Positions 1-9,843 are shown, counted from the first letter of the stretch. The stretch is 64,000 nt of DNA from Promethearchaeota archaeon (GCA_030606485.1 JAUWGH010000008.1:62001-126000); one strand, 5' to 3'. The notes: generated by a model not told the origin, from the sequence alone. A program made the numbers and translations.

Positions 1-513
1 GGAATATTCATAAAATGTAAATTCTTCAGGAAGAGAGCTGTTTGAATAAAAATCTTTAACTTTTTTAAAAAATTCAGCGTCTTTTAACCCCCACTTTTTA
101 AGAAAGCTTGATAAAGCAAATATTCTTAGCTCATCAGGACCACTCCACCATTCTTGAAATGGATAATTATACATATTTTTAGGAGGATATCTAATATATC
201 CTTCTTCATTCTGTTCTTTAATAATCCAGTTAAATAATTGATTTGTGATTTCATTATCTATATATTCCAAGAGATCAAGAATATACATTGCAGTTTCAGC
301 ACCAATCGCAGTACTATCTGGACATAATAAATCTGGTTCAATTCCATTACCAAAGCCTCCATCCAAATTCTGATATGCCACTAAAGCCTTAATCACGTCA
401 TCTTTATTTCCGTTTTCAAAAAAAAATGAAAATAATTTTCTTTCAAGAAGTCTTCCATTTTTAAAAATGAACTCTTTTATCTTTTTAATCTGTTTTTCAT
501 CAATAGTTCTCAT
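1..513 (-). CDS. Prenyltransferase/terpenoid-cyclase-like alpha-alpha toroid protein, 3' truncated
   Basis: An open frame begins with ATG at 513 and runs without a stop for 171 codons to the window edge, so the C-terminus is missing. Residues around 50-65 read NLDGGFGNGIEPD, and a second helical unit follows with YPFQEWWSGPDELR. The QxxDGGFG-type repeat is typical of the alpha-alpha toroid seen in protein prenyltransferases and squalene/terpene cyclases. Stand-alone proteins of this kind in prokaryotes mostly have unknown substrates. No catalytic DxDD or zinc motif lies in the visible part, so the enzymatic role is open. Fold assignment is moderately sure; function is not assigned. Confidence 0.6.
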   Translation of the reverse strand, partial: MRTIDEKQIKKIKEFIFKNGRLLERKLFSFFFENGNKDDVIKALVAYQNLDGGFGNGIEPDLLCPDSTAIGAETAMYILDLLEYIDNEITNQLFNWIIKEQNEEGYIRYPPKNMYNYPFQEWWSGPDELRIFALSSFLKKWGLKDAEFFKKVKDFYSNSSLPEEFTFYEYS

Positions 514-832
514 AAAAAACACCATATCAAATATGTAAAAAAATTAAAAGGGACTAATTAATTATTAATTTTTATTTACAATTCCAATTAAGTTTTTTTA
601 CTTTTTTTTCTTATTTTTATTATAAAAAATTGGTATTTTTTCTGAGTATTTTCAATCATTAAATTTAGATTTTCGATAAAAAAAGAGATTAAAAGTTTTG
701 TTTTTTGATCACAATTTAACGAAAAAAGATATACCAAGATTAGTGATAAATAAACAGAAAAAAATACCATAAAAATGGTAATTAAATACAATAATCTTTT
801 TTAAAAATAATTTTATAATTATTATCATCAAA
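514..832. other. Divergent intergenic region
   Basis: This AT-rich spacer separates the leftward toroid gene from the rightward radical SAM gene and should hold both promoters. A leftward 67-codon frame (588-791) starts with a hydrophobic stretch and ends in a Lys-rich tail. It has no recognisable family and low complexity, so I do not call it a gene. No clear repeat or structured element was seen. Confidence 0.4.
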
Positions 833-1870
833 ATGAACTCAGAATTCATTAAAATAGGCAAATTTCAGAAGACAATAAATAATAGCATTACTCAATGTTT
901 GACATGTGAACATCGATGTAAAATATCTGATGGAAATGTAGGTATATGTAGAACAAGAAAAAATATCAATGGTGAAATTTTCACCACCGTATATGGAAAG
1001 ATTTCATCCCTTTCTTATAACCCAATTGAAAAGAAACCATTTTTCCATTTTCATCCGGGAACCACTGCAATAACTATTGGAACCTTTAGTTGCAACTTTG
1101 ATTGTTTTTGGTGTCAAAATTGGGATATTTCAAAACAAAATCCTGACAATTTTAATTCAAAAAATCTCTTTATTTCTCCTGAGGAATTAATTAAATTAGC
1201 AAAATCACGATTAAGTGAAGGCACTTCAATTTCCTTTAATGAACCAACGTTATTATTTGAGTATTCTTTAGAAGTCTTTAAATTGGCTAAAAAAGAAGGT
1301 CTCTATAATACATATGTTACTAATGGATACATGACCGAAAAGGTTCTTAGATCACTTGCTGAAAATGGTTTAGACGCATTAAATATCGATATTAAGGGAA
1401 ATCAGGAATTTGTTAAGAAATATTGTAAAGTTGATGTTGAGAAAGTGTGGAGAAATGCAAAGTTAGCAAAAGATTTAGGAATGCATATAGAAATTACAAC
1501 ATTAGTTATTCCAGGGATGAATTCTGACCATAACACCTTCAAAGAGATTGCTGAAAGAATAAACAGAGATTTAGGTAATGAAACTCCTTGGCATATAAAT
1601 CGGTTCCTTCCTGCTTATAAATCACTCGAATATGGGGCAAGTAAAAAAACCCCATTGAAAGTGCTCGAAAGTGCATATGAAATAGGAAAAAAAGTCGGAT
1701 TAAATTATGTTTATGTTGGAAATGTTCCTAGTCATAAATATGAAAATACTTATTGTCCAAATTGCGGGAAAATGGTCATTAAAAGATATATATTTGATAT
1801 AAATAAGTTAAATTTAACGAAAGATGGAAAATGTGCTAATTGTAATTATGATCTAAAAATTAAATTATGA
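833..1870 (+). CDS. amrS: AmmeMemoRadiSam-system radical SAM enzyme (AmrS-like)
   Basis: This 345-residue radical SAM protein resembles the pyruvate formate-lyase activase-like enzymes of the AmmeMemoRadiSam system. An N-terminal Cys cluster (C22, C25, C29, C39) precedes the SAM-cluster motif CNFDCFWC (C87, C91, C94), where three cysteines hold a [4Fe-4S] cluster that cleaves S-adenosylmethionine. A C-terminal zinc ribbon has CPNC at 308-311 and CANC at 334-337. The partner AMMECR1 and Memo genes are not in this window, so the system name rests on sequence resemblance alone. The gene ends with TGA (1868-1870), showing that UGA is a functional stop here despite selenocysteine use elsewhere. 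The substrate is unknown. Confidence 0.8.
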   Translation: MNSEFIKIGKFQKTINNSITQCLTCEHRCKISDGNVGICRTRKNINGEIFTTVYGKISSLSYNPIEKKPFFHFHPGTTAITIGTFSCNFDCFWCQNWDISKQNPDNFNSKNLFISPEELIKLAKSRLSEGTSISFNEPTLLFEYSLEVFKLAKKEGLYNTYVTNGYMTEKVLRSLAENGLDALNIDIKGNQEFVKKYCKVDVEKVWRNAKLAKDLGMHIEITTLVIPGMNSDHNTFKEIAERINRDLGNETPWHINRFLPAYKSLEYGASKKTPLKVLESAYEIGKKVGLNYVYVGNVPSHKYENTYCPNCGKMVIKRYIFDINKLNLTKDGKCANCNYDLKIKL

Positions 1871-1977
1871 AAAATTAGAGAAAATTTAATTAACCCTTTT
1901 TGTGAATAAAGAATAGATTTATTTTAACGTAGGATGTAAGTCTCTATTTTTCTTAAATGAAAAGACTTAATTTAATA

Positions 1978-4173
1978 TTACACATTTTCAGGTTTTTTTC
2001 TCTTATTGTCTTTTAATAGTGTATCAGCTGAGATAAATGAAGTGCTAGTATCATAATACCTTTTCCCCTTTTTTTTCCTTGTTTCATATTCAATTGGAGT
2101 TGATTTAAACCGAACTTTTGATTTTAAATAATATTTGGGATTTAACTCAGATACAAATTGTGATAATCCTGCTGTTTTTTTTCCCTTGAACCCTGAAATA
2201 ACAGAAGGAGATATTAAAAATAACTGATCTTTTGCTCTAGTCATTGCTACATAAAATACTCTACGTTCTTCCTCTAAAGCATCCTCATCACCCACTACTC
2301 TATGAGACGGAAAATAATCTTCGGAGAGCATTGGAATAAAGACAATCCGCCATTCTAGACCTTTTGCACGATGAATAGTTGAAAGAATTAATTTTTTTTC
2401 GATAGTTTTTTTAGAACCCAATAATGTAGTTCTTGAATCTAATTCGGATACATTCAAACTCATTTGTTCCAAAAATTGTTGGATTGTTTTAAAATCAGTA
2501 ACATATAAACTAAGTTGTTTTAAATCATCTAAACGATCATACCAATCAGTATATTTAGATTTTAATGGATCTTCAAGTAATTCAGTAAGATTCAAGATTA
2601 CTTCAGAAGGTTTATCTTCGCGGGAAAGGGCGATTAACTGTTTTATATGAACTCTAAGGTTTCTTAGACCATCTTTTGGAATTCTTTGTCCTTTCAATTT
2701 TCCGGAAAAAAATGTTTTATTTAATATGGCTTCGATGGGACGCTCAGTCTGTGATATGGCACCAAAAATTTTTGAACCAGAGGTTGTGCCAAATCCTGGG
2801 ATCATAGAAAAAATTCGAGACCATGATAACTCATCATAAGGATTCTCAATTATTCTTAGGTGAGCAATCAAATCTTTAATATGCGCCCTTTCAAAAAATG
2901 ATACACCTGATCGTACTTCATACGGTATATTTTTTGCTTGGAGTTCTAATTCAATCTTCATAGAATGAAACCCAGCACGATAAAGGACAGCCATTTCATG
3001 TAATTTAAAACTTTTTGAACGCAATGTTAAAATTTGGTTGGCGATGAATTTTGCTTGATCTTCATCGTCTCCTACATTAACTTGATAAGGCTTTACTCCA
3101 TTACGTCGAGTGGCTCTCATATCTTTATTATATTGCTTTTTATTGTATTGAATTGAATTATTTGCTAGATCAAGAATTTCAGGAATGCTGCGATAATTAT
3201 AAGTGATTTTATAAACTTTACAATTACTTATCTTTTTTGAAAAATTTAAAATATTCTGAAAATTTGCTCCTCGGAATGCGTAAATACTTTGTGCATCATC
3301 TCCAACAGCCATAATATTATGTTCAGAATTTTGTGAAGCTATTTTGTGAATGATATCATCTTGGATATGATTTGTGTCTTGATATTCGTCAACTAAAATA
3401 TATTTTATATTTTTTGCAATTCGTTGAGCAAATGATCTTTCATTTAATAATAGATTCCAATAGACTAATAAATCATCGAAATCAACCAAATTATCTTTTG
3501 CTTTTTTCTTTTTGTATATCTCAAATGTATCATTTAATTTCGTGAGTATTTTATTACTATCAAATTGCTGATATTTCCAGAGTATAACTTCTTGAATAGA
3601 TTTATTACAATTAATCGAATATGATAAGATATTCTTACACATTTTTGAAGTTGGAAAACGTTTTTCAATTTCTTTCACATTTATTTCATCAATTGCCAAC
3701 TTCATAAGTGCATTTGCATCGGATTCATCCATTATTGTATAATTTGGTTTCAAGCTGAGTGTTTTGGTATATATTCGTATAAATCGATTAGCCATGGAAT
3801 GAAAAGTTCCAGCCCATATTCCTTTCGGTTTTTTGCCAAGTAATTTTTCCACACGTTTAATCATTTCTTTAGCTGCTTTATTAGTAAAGGTAACAAGCAT
3901 TATTTCAGAGGGGCGAACTCCATTTAATAATAATCTAGCTACAGAATAAACAATAGTTCTTGTCTTACCTGAACCCGCTCCAGCGATTACTAGCATTGGA
4001 CCTTTAATATTATTTACTATCTCAAGCTGTTCCTCATTTAGCTCTTGTTCAAAATTTATTGTATTGTATTTTTTTATTAGTTCCTTACCATTTACAGAAG
4101 TATCTTCAACCTCCTCGTAAAATTCAAATATGAATTCTTCTGAAAGATCTTTAGATTCCTTGTTTTTACTCAT
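1978..4173 (-). CDS. UvrD/PcrA/Rep-type superfamily 1 DNA helicase
   Basis: A 731-residue SF1A helicase, expected to translocate 3' to 5' on single-stranded DNA during repair or replication restart. Motif I (Walker A) GAGSGKT lies at 65-71, motif Ia is LVTFTNKAA, and motif II DEYQD is at 262-266. Motif III GDDAQSIYAFRG is at 291-302, motif V is IHRAKGLEW, and motif VI is YVAMTRAK. The length matches PcrA/UvrD. An acidic N-terminal extension of about 45 residues precedes the helicase core, and the C-terminal tail is basic. It starts with ATG and stands alone as a leftward gene, convergent with the radical SAM gene. Bacterial-type UvrD proteins occur in archaea, so horizontal origin is possible but not shown here. 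Which of Rep, PcrA or UvrD it is closest to cannot be settled from sequence reading. Confidence 0.9.
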   Translation of the reverse strand: MSKNKESKDLSEEFIFEFYEEVEDTSVNGKELIKKYNTINFEQELNEEQLEIVNNIKGPMLVIAGAGSGKTRTIVYSVARLLLNGVRPSEIMLVTFTNKAAKEMIKRVEKLLGKKPKGIWAGTFHSMANRFIRIYTKTLSLKPNYTIMDESDANALMKLAIDEINVKEIEKRFPTSKMCKNILSYSINCNKSIQEVILWKYQQFDSNKILTKLNDTFEIYKKKKAKDNLVDFDDLLVYWNLLLNERSFAQRIAKNIKYILVDEYQDTNHIQDDIIHKIASQNSEHNIMAVGDDAQSIYAFRGANFQNILNFSKKISNCKVYKITYNYRSIPEILDLANNSIQYNKKQYNKDMRATRRNGVKPYQVNVGDDEDQAKFIANQILTLRSKSFKLHEMAVLYRAGFHSMKIELELQAKNIPYEVRSGVSFFERAHIKDLIAHLRIIENPYDELSWSRIFSMIPGFGTTSGSKIFGAISQTERPIEAILNKTFFSGKLKGQRIPKDGLRNLRVHIKQLIALSREDKPSEVILNLTELLEDPLKSKYTDWYDRLDDLKQLSLYVTDFKTIQQFLEQMSLNVSELDSRTTLLGSKKTIEKKLILSTIHRAKGLEWRIVFIPMLSEDYFPSHRVVGDEDALEEERRVFYVAMTRAKDQLFLISPSVISGFKGKKTAGLSQFVSELNPKYYLKSKVRFKSTPIEYETRKKKGKRYYDTSTSFISADTLLKDNKRKKPENV

Positions 4174-4299
4174 TTTTATTTTTAATTAATGCGAAATTTT
4201 TTAATAAATTATTAGTCTGTGAAGATTTGTTAATCATATAATGTTTAATTTAATAAATAATTGGGTTTTATAAATATATTTGATAAGAGGTATTTAAAG

Positions 4300-6378
4300 A
4301 TGACAACAATTTCATTTTGGGGAGGTGTTGGGAAAATTGGAGGCAACAAAATTCTTGTTTCTTCTGAGAATATAAATAAAAAGTCTATTCTACTTGATTT
4401 TGGGAAAGATTTTAGTAAGGAATATCTTGATACATTCTTATCCCCTCGAAAATTCAATCTTATTGAGGATTATATAACTTTAGGGTTTATCCCGGAACCT
4501 AAACCAGGGTCACCGTTTCATGGTCTTTATAGAGAAGATTTATATTATTTTAAGCAAAAAGTAAGAGCTGCTAAAAAAGTAACGAAACTAGGAATAATTG
4601 AATCAGATAATAATAAATTTTTAAATATTCATATTCCTTGTAAAAATATAGAAGTTCTTGAGGCAAAATATTATGGAAATCCACAATTTGGCTACAATAT
4701 TAGTATAGTATTCAGTATTGAGTATGGAGGGATACGAGAAAAAATAAATCTAACACAAAAACATTTAGATAAATTTATTACATTTTTTAAAATTGATGAA
4801 GACAATTTATTTACTCTTATAAAGAAAGCGGGACTTGATGGTGCGGAGGAAATTAAGGAATCATTGAATACAATTATTAAAGCATTTGGAGATAAATTAA
4901 CCAAAATAGACTGTAGTTTTTTTAATGAAAAATGGTATATTTTCAATATTTCAGGTGAAGTTAATAAACAAAAATATGATTATAAGCAAAATTATCAGCG
5001 CAATTATGAAATTTGGAATAAAAGATTTGGTTATGATCCTATAGGTGAGCCCCAAATTAGTCATGTGTTAATAACTCACTCTCACTCTGATCATGTTTCG
5101 GACATAAAGATATTAGATCCCCGAGTGATTAATGTTAGTAGTAAAATCTCTAAGGAATTTCTCGATCATTTTGAATTTATTCAAAGTGATACTTTTACTG
5201 GAATTACTCAATATATGGAGAATTTTATTTTGGTTCCATATAGAGCAGATCTTACTAAACTTAGGAGAGGATATAAAAGAGATATCGAAATAAAAGAGAG
5301 GAGCTTTATTACTTTAAATTCAAATGAAGAATTAACTTTGGATTATTTTTTAGGTGAAAAAAAGGTTTTAGGGGCATTTAAAATAAAGTTTCATGAAGTA
5401 GATCATTCAACCTCTGGAGCTGGAGCATATTTAATTGAAGATATTGAAAATAATAAACGTATAATATATACAGGAGATATTAGAATACATGGGCCATCGA
5501 ATCTAAAACAAAAAACATTAAATTTTATAGAGATTGGAAGAAAATTCGAGTCAGATGTTCTAATATGTGAAGGAACTAATATTAGTAGCTCAAGAGAGAA
5601 GGGAGAGGTTGAAAGTGAGGATATATTAGAAGAGAAAATAACCAAAATAATTGAAGAAACAAATGGTTTAGTTATGTTTGCTTGTTCCTTAAGAGATTTA
5701 AGTCGAATTAATTCATTTTCTAAAGCAGCTAAAAATAATAGAAGAAAATTAGCAATTATGCCAAATACTTATAAATTAATTGAAAGATTAAATTTCGCCT
5801 TAAAAGATAAAAAATATAACATAAAGGGAGATTATTCGAATATTCCACCTTTAGATAAGGATTTAGTTCCTTACATCTCAAGGAAAGGTTGGGGACTATA
5901 TGAGAAAGAAGATTATACATATTCTCCTGCAAGTAAAAATATGTTTGAAGAGGAAACAAAACAAGATTTTGAAATAAATAATCAAGTTAAGCCAATTACC
6001 ATCGACGAAATCGCAAACAATCAAGGATTATACGTAATTTATTTACCTTTCTGGTCGCTTTTTAGTTTGATAGATTTACATCCCGTTCCAGGAAGTGTTT
6101 TCATTCACTCAAAATCGGAACCTTTTGAACCAGAAATGGAATTAGAACATGAAAAGCTAATGAACTGGTTGAAATTGGTCAAAATCGAAGAGAGAAACTT
6201 TTATCAAGTACATTGCTCCGGACATGCAAGAAAAAAAGATTTAGAATATATTATTAATCAAATTAATCCAAAAGTTGTTTTTCCAATTCACACACAATTT
6301 CCTAATTTATTTTTAACATTGAGACTAAATGATATAAAAATTATAATTCCAGAATATGGAAAAAAATATATTATATAA
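4300..6378 (+). CDS. RNase J-like metallo-beta-lactamase/beta-CASP nuclease with large insertion
   Basis: A metallo-beta-lactamase-fold protein of 692 residues, predicted to be an RNase J-type nuclease acting on RNA. I chose the ATG at 4300, with AGAGG about 10 bases upstream, over an in-frame TTG at 4261. The first strands (GGVGKIGGNKILV, then LLDFGKDFS) are normal. The metal motif HSHSDH falls at about 260-265 instead of near residue 75, so roughly 150 residues are inserted between an FHGLYREDL segment and the motif. Later motifs fit the fold: EVDHSTSGAGAYLIE, YTGDIRIHG, a C-terminal HCSGHA and FPIHTQFP. Strand 1 and the metal residues are intact, so the enzyme is probably active. It lies divergent to the helicase. 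Confidence 0.75.
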   Translation: MTTISFWGGVGKIGGNKILVSSENINKKSILLDFGKDFSKEYLDTFLSPRKFNLIEDYITLGFIPEPKPGSPFHGLYREDLYYFKQKVRAAKKVTKLGIIESDNNKFLNIHIPCKNIEVLEAKYYGNPQFGYNISIVFSIEYGGIREKINLTQKHLDKFITFFKIDEDNLFTLIKKAGLDGAEEIKESLNTIIKAFGDKLTKIDCSFFNEKWYIFNISGEVNKQKYDYKQNYQRNYEIWNKRFGYDPIGEPQISHVLITHSHSDHVSDIKILDPRVINVSSKISKEFLDHFEFIQSDTFTGITQYMENFILVPYRADLTKLRRGYKRDIEIKERSFITLNSNEELTLDYFLGEKKVLGAFKIKFHEVDHSTSGAGAYLIEDIENNKRIIYTGDIRIHGPSNLKQKTLNFIEIGRKFESDVLICEGTNISSSREKGEVESEDILEEKITKIIEETNGLVMFACSLRDLSRINSFSKAAKNNRRKLAIMPNTYKLIERLNFALKDKKYNIKGDYSNIPPLDKDLVPYISRKGWGLYEKEDYTYSPASKNMFEEETKQDFEINNQVKPITIDEIANNQGLYVIYLPFWSLFSLIDLHPVPGSVFIHSKSEPFEPEMELEHEKLMNWLKLVKIEERNFYQVHCSGHARKKDLEYIINQINPKVVFPIHTQFPNLFLTLRLNDIKIIIPEYGKKYII

Positions 6379-6392
6379 TGAAATTTTTATTT

Positions 6393-7361
6393 CTATTCCT
6401 TTTCTATTTCGAGTGTTTCAATTTTTTCGATTTTTGCTTGAAATCTTGATAAAATAATTGTCGCAATCATAATTGAGATTACTCCTAGAAAGAATAATAT
6501 GTAATTTTGAAAAGTTTGCTGAAATATAAATAATCCTGCAACTAAAGGGATAATCAGATTTATTGTATTTGATATGGGAAATACTAAAACTGCTTTACCT
6601 CTCTGTAATCCTGCTTGAACAAATGTAAATCCAATTATATTAAAAATAATTAATCCCCACCAGCCAATAAACGCCCATATATGGTAAACTTCAAACCAAA
6701 AGATGCCAAAAAAAATTTCAAGGATCCCTAATAGAGGAATTGTAAAAAATACGCCACTATTTAATGTTAATATTAAAGCACCCGAGAGTATTGAACCAAT
6801 TGCAGTTATCATCCCGCCAATTATCATAATTAAAACACTTTCGATACCTTTACCTTTATACTTTAAAGCAACAATGTATAAACATATTGAAATCCCAATT
6901 AATAGTAAGTTAAAAAGAATTAACGATAATGCTATGTTTAAAATCTCAATAAAAATATCAGAAACTTGCGCAAAAGCAATAAGAATTGTGCCCCCAATCA
7001 TTAAAGCAATTGAAGCGATTTCAGTATAACCAATTTTTTCATTCAACTTTTTATAAGCAAAATAAACTAATACAACTAAACCAACGCTTGTTACTGGTTG
7101 TGTAACAACAATTCCCACTAAATTCATAGAAATGAGATATGGTAAATATCCAATGACCCCTAAAAAAAACCCAATTGTCCAATCTCTATTTTTAAAAAAT
7201 GAAATAAATGATTTTACAACACTTTTTACTCCTTGATCAAAGTTGATATCAGGTAATCCTTGTAAAAGTCCTTTCTTATTTAAAATAATAGAATAATTAA
7301 AACAAAAAGCTGCTATAATTGACAAAGTAATTCCTGAAAATATGGTCAAAGGGTCGATCAT
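6393..7361 (-). CDS. DMT-superfamily (EamA/NIPA-like) membrane transporter
   Basis: A 322-residue integral membrane protein with about nine or ten hydrophobic segments spread over its whole length. It has the two-halves layout of the drug/metabolite transporter superfamily. The N-terminal helix followed by NKKGLLQGLP and a VVTQPVTSVGLVVL-type helix recall EamA or NIPA-like carriers. Substrate cannot be inferred: NIPA proteins move magnesium, whereas other DMT proteins move metabolites. It ends 15 bases from the convergent nuclease gene. The C-terminal tail is charged and cytoplasmic-looking. Confidence 0.65.
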   Translation of the reverse strand: MIDPLTIFSGITLSIIAAFCFNYSIILNKKGLLQGLPDINFDQGVKSVVKSFISFFKNRDWTIGFFLGVIGYLPYLISMNLVGIVVTQPVTSVGLVVLVYFAYKKLNEKIGYTEIASIALMIGGTILIAFAQVSDIFIEILNIALSLILFNLLLIGISICLYIVALKYKGKGIESVLIMIIGGMITAIGSILSGALILTLNSGVFFTIPLLGILEIFFGIFWFEVYHIWAFIGWWGLIIFNIIGFTFVQAGLQRGKAVLVFPISNTINLIIPLVAGLFIFQQTFQNYILFFLGVISIMIATIILSRFQAKIEKIETLEIEKE

Positions 7362-7466
7362 GATAATTGATAGGGTTGGAATGTTTAAAATATTTTATAA
7401 AAACTCTGAATTGAATAAAATAAAAAAATAGAAAATATTTTAAAATTGGTAAACAAAATATATTCA

Positions 7467-8270
7467 ATGGAAAACATAAGCGAAGAAAGAAAGGAAGCTG
7501 AACAAAAAGAACAAACAGTAGAATTACCAGTTTTAACATATTTTGGGTTAAATATGCTTAGTTTTGTAATTCCACTTTATCCTTGTATGGGGCTCTTTCT
7601 TTTATACCTCTTCATAACGAATATATTATCTGTAGAAATAATATGGATGTTTCTATTTATTCCTTCATTGTTTTTGTTGCTTCTTTATATTTATATCATT
7701 TTATTAATTGAATTTGCTGCAATTTTAGTTAGGAGATGGAATAAAAAAAGTCCCGCTCAAGAAGGAGTTTTTCCAAGAATGTTTATAGATAAAGAAACTC
7801 CTGAAACTCGTTTAATTAAATATTATCATTTAAGAGGATTTATAATTAAATTTCCTGTTTGGCTATCCGGGAAATCTCCATTTCCTTGGTTACTCAATAG
7901 GGCTTTAAGAAGAATCGGCCATAATAAAATTGGTAAAAATGTTATAATGGAAGATGTCTTTGTGGGATTAGAATTTACTGATATTCAAGATAATGTTTTT
8001 ATGTATCCTTCAACGGCAGTGTCGTCTCATTCAGTCAATTCAATTTTTGGCTGGCTTAATATGTTTGTAGTTAAAATCAATGAAAATTCAGTAATTTATC
8101 CAGGAAATATTTCAGGATGTGGAGCTTTAATTGATAAAAATTATGTAATTTTTCCAAATACGGTAATTCACAAGCATTGGAAAGGGAGACCGAATGAGCT
8201 CTTTTATCAAGGATCCCCCGGGAAGCCACTTACTGGAACCTATAAGGGAATAGAAGAAATAGAAAACTAA
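7467..8270 (+). CDS. Membrane-anchored left-handed beta-helix (hexapeptide-like) protein
   Basis: About 267 residues starting at ATG 7467; an in-frame TTG at 7446 is the alternative. After a charged N-terminus come two hydrophobic segments (roughly residues 25-80), then a soluble domain. That domain has spaced hydrophobic turns such as IGKNVIMEDVFVGLEF, VFMYPSTAVSSHS and NSVIYPGNISGCGALIDKN, ending with GSPGKPLTG. This pattern is typical of left-handed beta-helix acyltransferases and of the C-terminal region of amino-acid adenylation (Pls-type) proteins. A role in modifying a membrane-associated or exported molecule is an inference. The catalytic residue and the acyl donor are not evident. 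Confidence 0.55.
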   Translation: MENISEERKEAEQKEQTVELPVLTYFGLNMLSFVIPLYPCMGLFLLYLFITNILSVEIIWMFLFIPSLFLLLLYIYIILLIEFAAILVRRWNKKSPAQEGVFPRMFIDKETPETRLIKYYHLRGFIIKFPVWLSGKSPFPWLLNRALRRIGHNKIGKNVIMEDVFVGLEFTDIQDNVFMYPSTAVSSHSVNSIFGWLNMFVVKINENSVIYPGNISGCGALIDKNYVIFPNTVIHKHWKGRPNELFYQGSPGKPLTGTYKGIEEIEN

Positions 8271-8299
8271 TGATTTTTTTTATGATATTTCGCAATAAT

Positions 8300-8674
8300 T
8301 CAATTTAAGTTAAGTTTATCTTTCACATAAGTTATTAATTGATTCCCAGAAAATGGTTTGACTAAATATCCGCAAGCACCTAATTTTTTAGCTTTTTGAA
8401 TATCCTCATTAAAATTTTTTATTGTAAAACAAATAACAGGGATGTTTTTAAATCGTTCATCATTTTTTAAATCCTCCAACACAGAAAAACCAGATTTTTC
8501 TGGCATCATAATATCTAAGAGGATCAAATCAATATCATTATATTTCTGTTCGATTATCTCTAGTGCTTCATTCCCATCATAGGAGGGTATAACATCGAAA
8601 TCCTCATCCTCGAGAATCTTTTTTGTCAGTCTTACGGTATCGCGTTCATCATCTACAACAAGTATTCTTTTCAT
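8300..8674 (-). CDS. Stand-alone CheY-like response regulator receiver
   Basis: A single receiver domain of 124 residues. Using the frame that begins at the alternative TTG (8683), the acidic pair is D11-D12, the phospho-acceptor D57 lies in LLDIMMPEKSG, a Thr is at 87 and the conserved Lys is K109 in YLVKPFSG. I prefer the ATG at 8674, which gives MKRILVVDDE. No output domain follows, so it probably acts by phosphorylation-dependent protein binding. No histidine kinase is in the window, so its partner is unknown. The gene ends in TGA. Confidence 0.85.
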   Translation of the reverse strand: MKRILVVDDERDTVRLTKKILEDEDFDVIPSYDGNEALEIIEQKYNDIDLILLDIMMPEKSGFSVLEDLKNDERFKNIPVICFTIKNFNEDIQKAKKLGACGYLVKPFSGNQLITYVKDKLNLN

Positions 8675-8816
8675 ATTGATCAATAAACCTACTTAAATTT
8701 GAGTAATAATACATAAAAATTTAGTTACTTACGTTTATCTTAGCAGTATAAAATATTTAAATATATTAGAAAATCTGATTTTCCGTCTCAGTGTTTCAAT
8801 GAAATTATTTATCATT

Positions 8817-9596
8817 TTAAATTTCTTTTAATAATTTTATTAGGAGTCTAGGATTATCTGTAATAATTCCATCTACTCCCATTTTAATATACTTTTTAAA
8901 TGATTTTTTTCTATTTACTGTCCATATGCTGAATAAAATATTATTTTCATGAGCATAGTTAATCATTTCCTCATCAGCAAAAAAAAAATAAGGATGAATC
9001 GCATAAAATTTATGTCTAACTGCAAAATCAACTATTGCTTTCCGATATTTGGAGTCCAAAACCCAACCAGGCTTAGTTATTTGAAGTGGTTCGGATTTTA
9101 AATTAGGATTTAATTGTTCGAATAACCCTGGTTGCGGCGTATGAAGTGAAGCTAATTTAATATCAGTGTTTAAACGTTGTAATTTAATTAATTCTTCCAA
9201 TCTAAATGAACTTACAAATACTAAATCCATTAAATCATACTTTTTTAGAAGACTATATAATGGCTCAATCAATCCAAGGGAACATATTTCTATTTGCAGC
9301 TTTGTATTTCCCCTCTTGAGATTGATAACTTCTTCCAGTGTAGGAATTTCAGCATCTATTACTTCATTACCACAATTTAATTTTTTTAATTCACTGAGTG
9401 TCATATCTTTAATTAATCCATCATAACCTGTTGTTCTTTCAGTATTCTCATCATGCATTATGATAATTTCATTATCTTTGGTTAAACGAATATCAAATTC
9501 GATATAATCAGCCCCAATCTCCACAGCTTTAGAAAACGCAATTAAAGTATTTTCAGGTGCTTCACGACTTGCTCCTCTATGTGCAAATACCAACAT
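8817..9596 (-). CDS. Glycerophosphodiester phosphodiesterase (GDPD family)
   Basis: A 259-residue TIM-barrel enzyme expected to split glycerophosphodiesters into glycerol phosphate and an alcohol. The family signature is clear: AHRGASREAPENT at the N-terminus with catalytic H6, then E33 and D35 in YIEFDIRLTKD, and H48 in IIMHDENTERTTG. The C-terminal barrel strands FSIWTVN and GVDGIITDNP are also standard. No signal peptide is visible, so it is cytosolic. In an archaeon it may act on phospholipid headgroups or their breakdown products. It reads leftward away from the neighbouring TFS-like gene, with an inverted repeat in the shared upstream region. Confidence 0.88.
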   Translation of the reverse strand: MLVFAHRGASREAPENTLIAFSKAVEIGADYIEFDIRLTKDNEIIIMHDENTERTTGYDGLIKDMTLSELKKLNCGNEVIDAEIPTLEEVINLKRGNTKLQIEICSLGLIEPLYSLLKKYDLMDLVFVSSFRLEELIKLQRLNTDIKLASLHTPQPGLFEQLNPNLKSEPLQITKPGWVLDSKYRKAIVDFAVRHKFYAIHPYFFFADEEMINYAHENNILFSIWTVNRKKSFKKYIKMGVDGIITDNPRLLIKLLKEI

Positions 9597-9674
9597 ATTT
9601 AATAATAATGAAAATTGAACTAAAAAACATTTTTAATATAGAATAAAGATTGATCGTTCATTAATAATAAAAAA

Positions 9675-9702
9675 TAGCAAATTTTATATACCGGATTTGC
9701 TA
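9675..9702. repeat. Perfect 8-bp inverted repeat between divergent genes
   Basis: TAGCAAAT (9675-9682) and its exact reverse complement ATTTGCTA (9695-9702) flank a 12-base spacer, which contains TATATACCGG. The site lies about 80 bases upstream of the glycerophosphodiesterase start and 140 bases upstream of the TFS-like gene. It could be an operator or promoter-associated hairpin, but only one copy was seen. Confidence 0.45.
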
Positions 9703-9843
9703 TAGAAATTTTTTAGGTTATAAATTTTATGGTTAGTATAGGATAAATTTAAAAACAATTATTTATATAAAAAGTAAGTTAATTAAAATATTAACTGTGG
9801 ATAAAAAAAAGAATTCAAAATAGAAGACGTTAGGTGGAGACAA

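Noticed and set aside
588-791. Leftward 67-codon frame with a hydrophobic start
   Set aside because: Low complexity, no family resemblance and AT-rich composition; likely chance frame in a promoter region.
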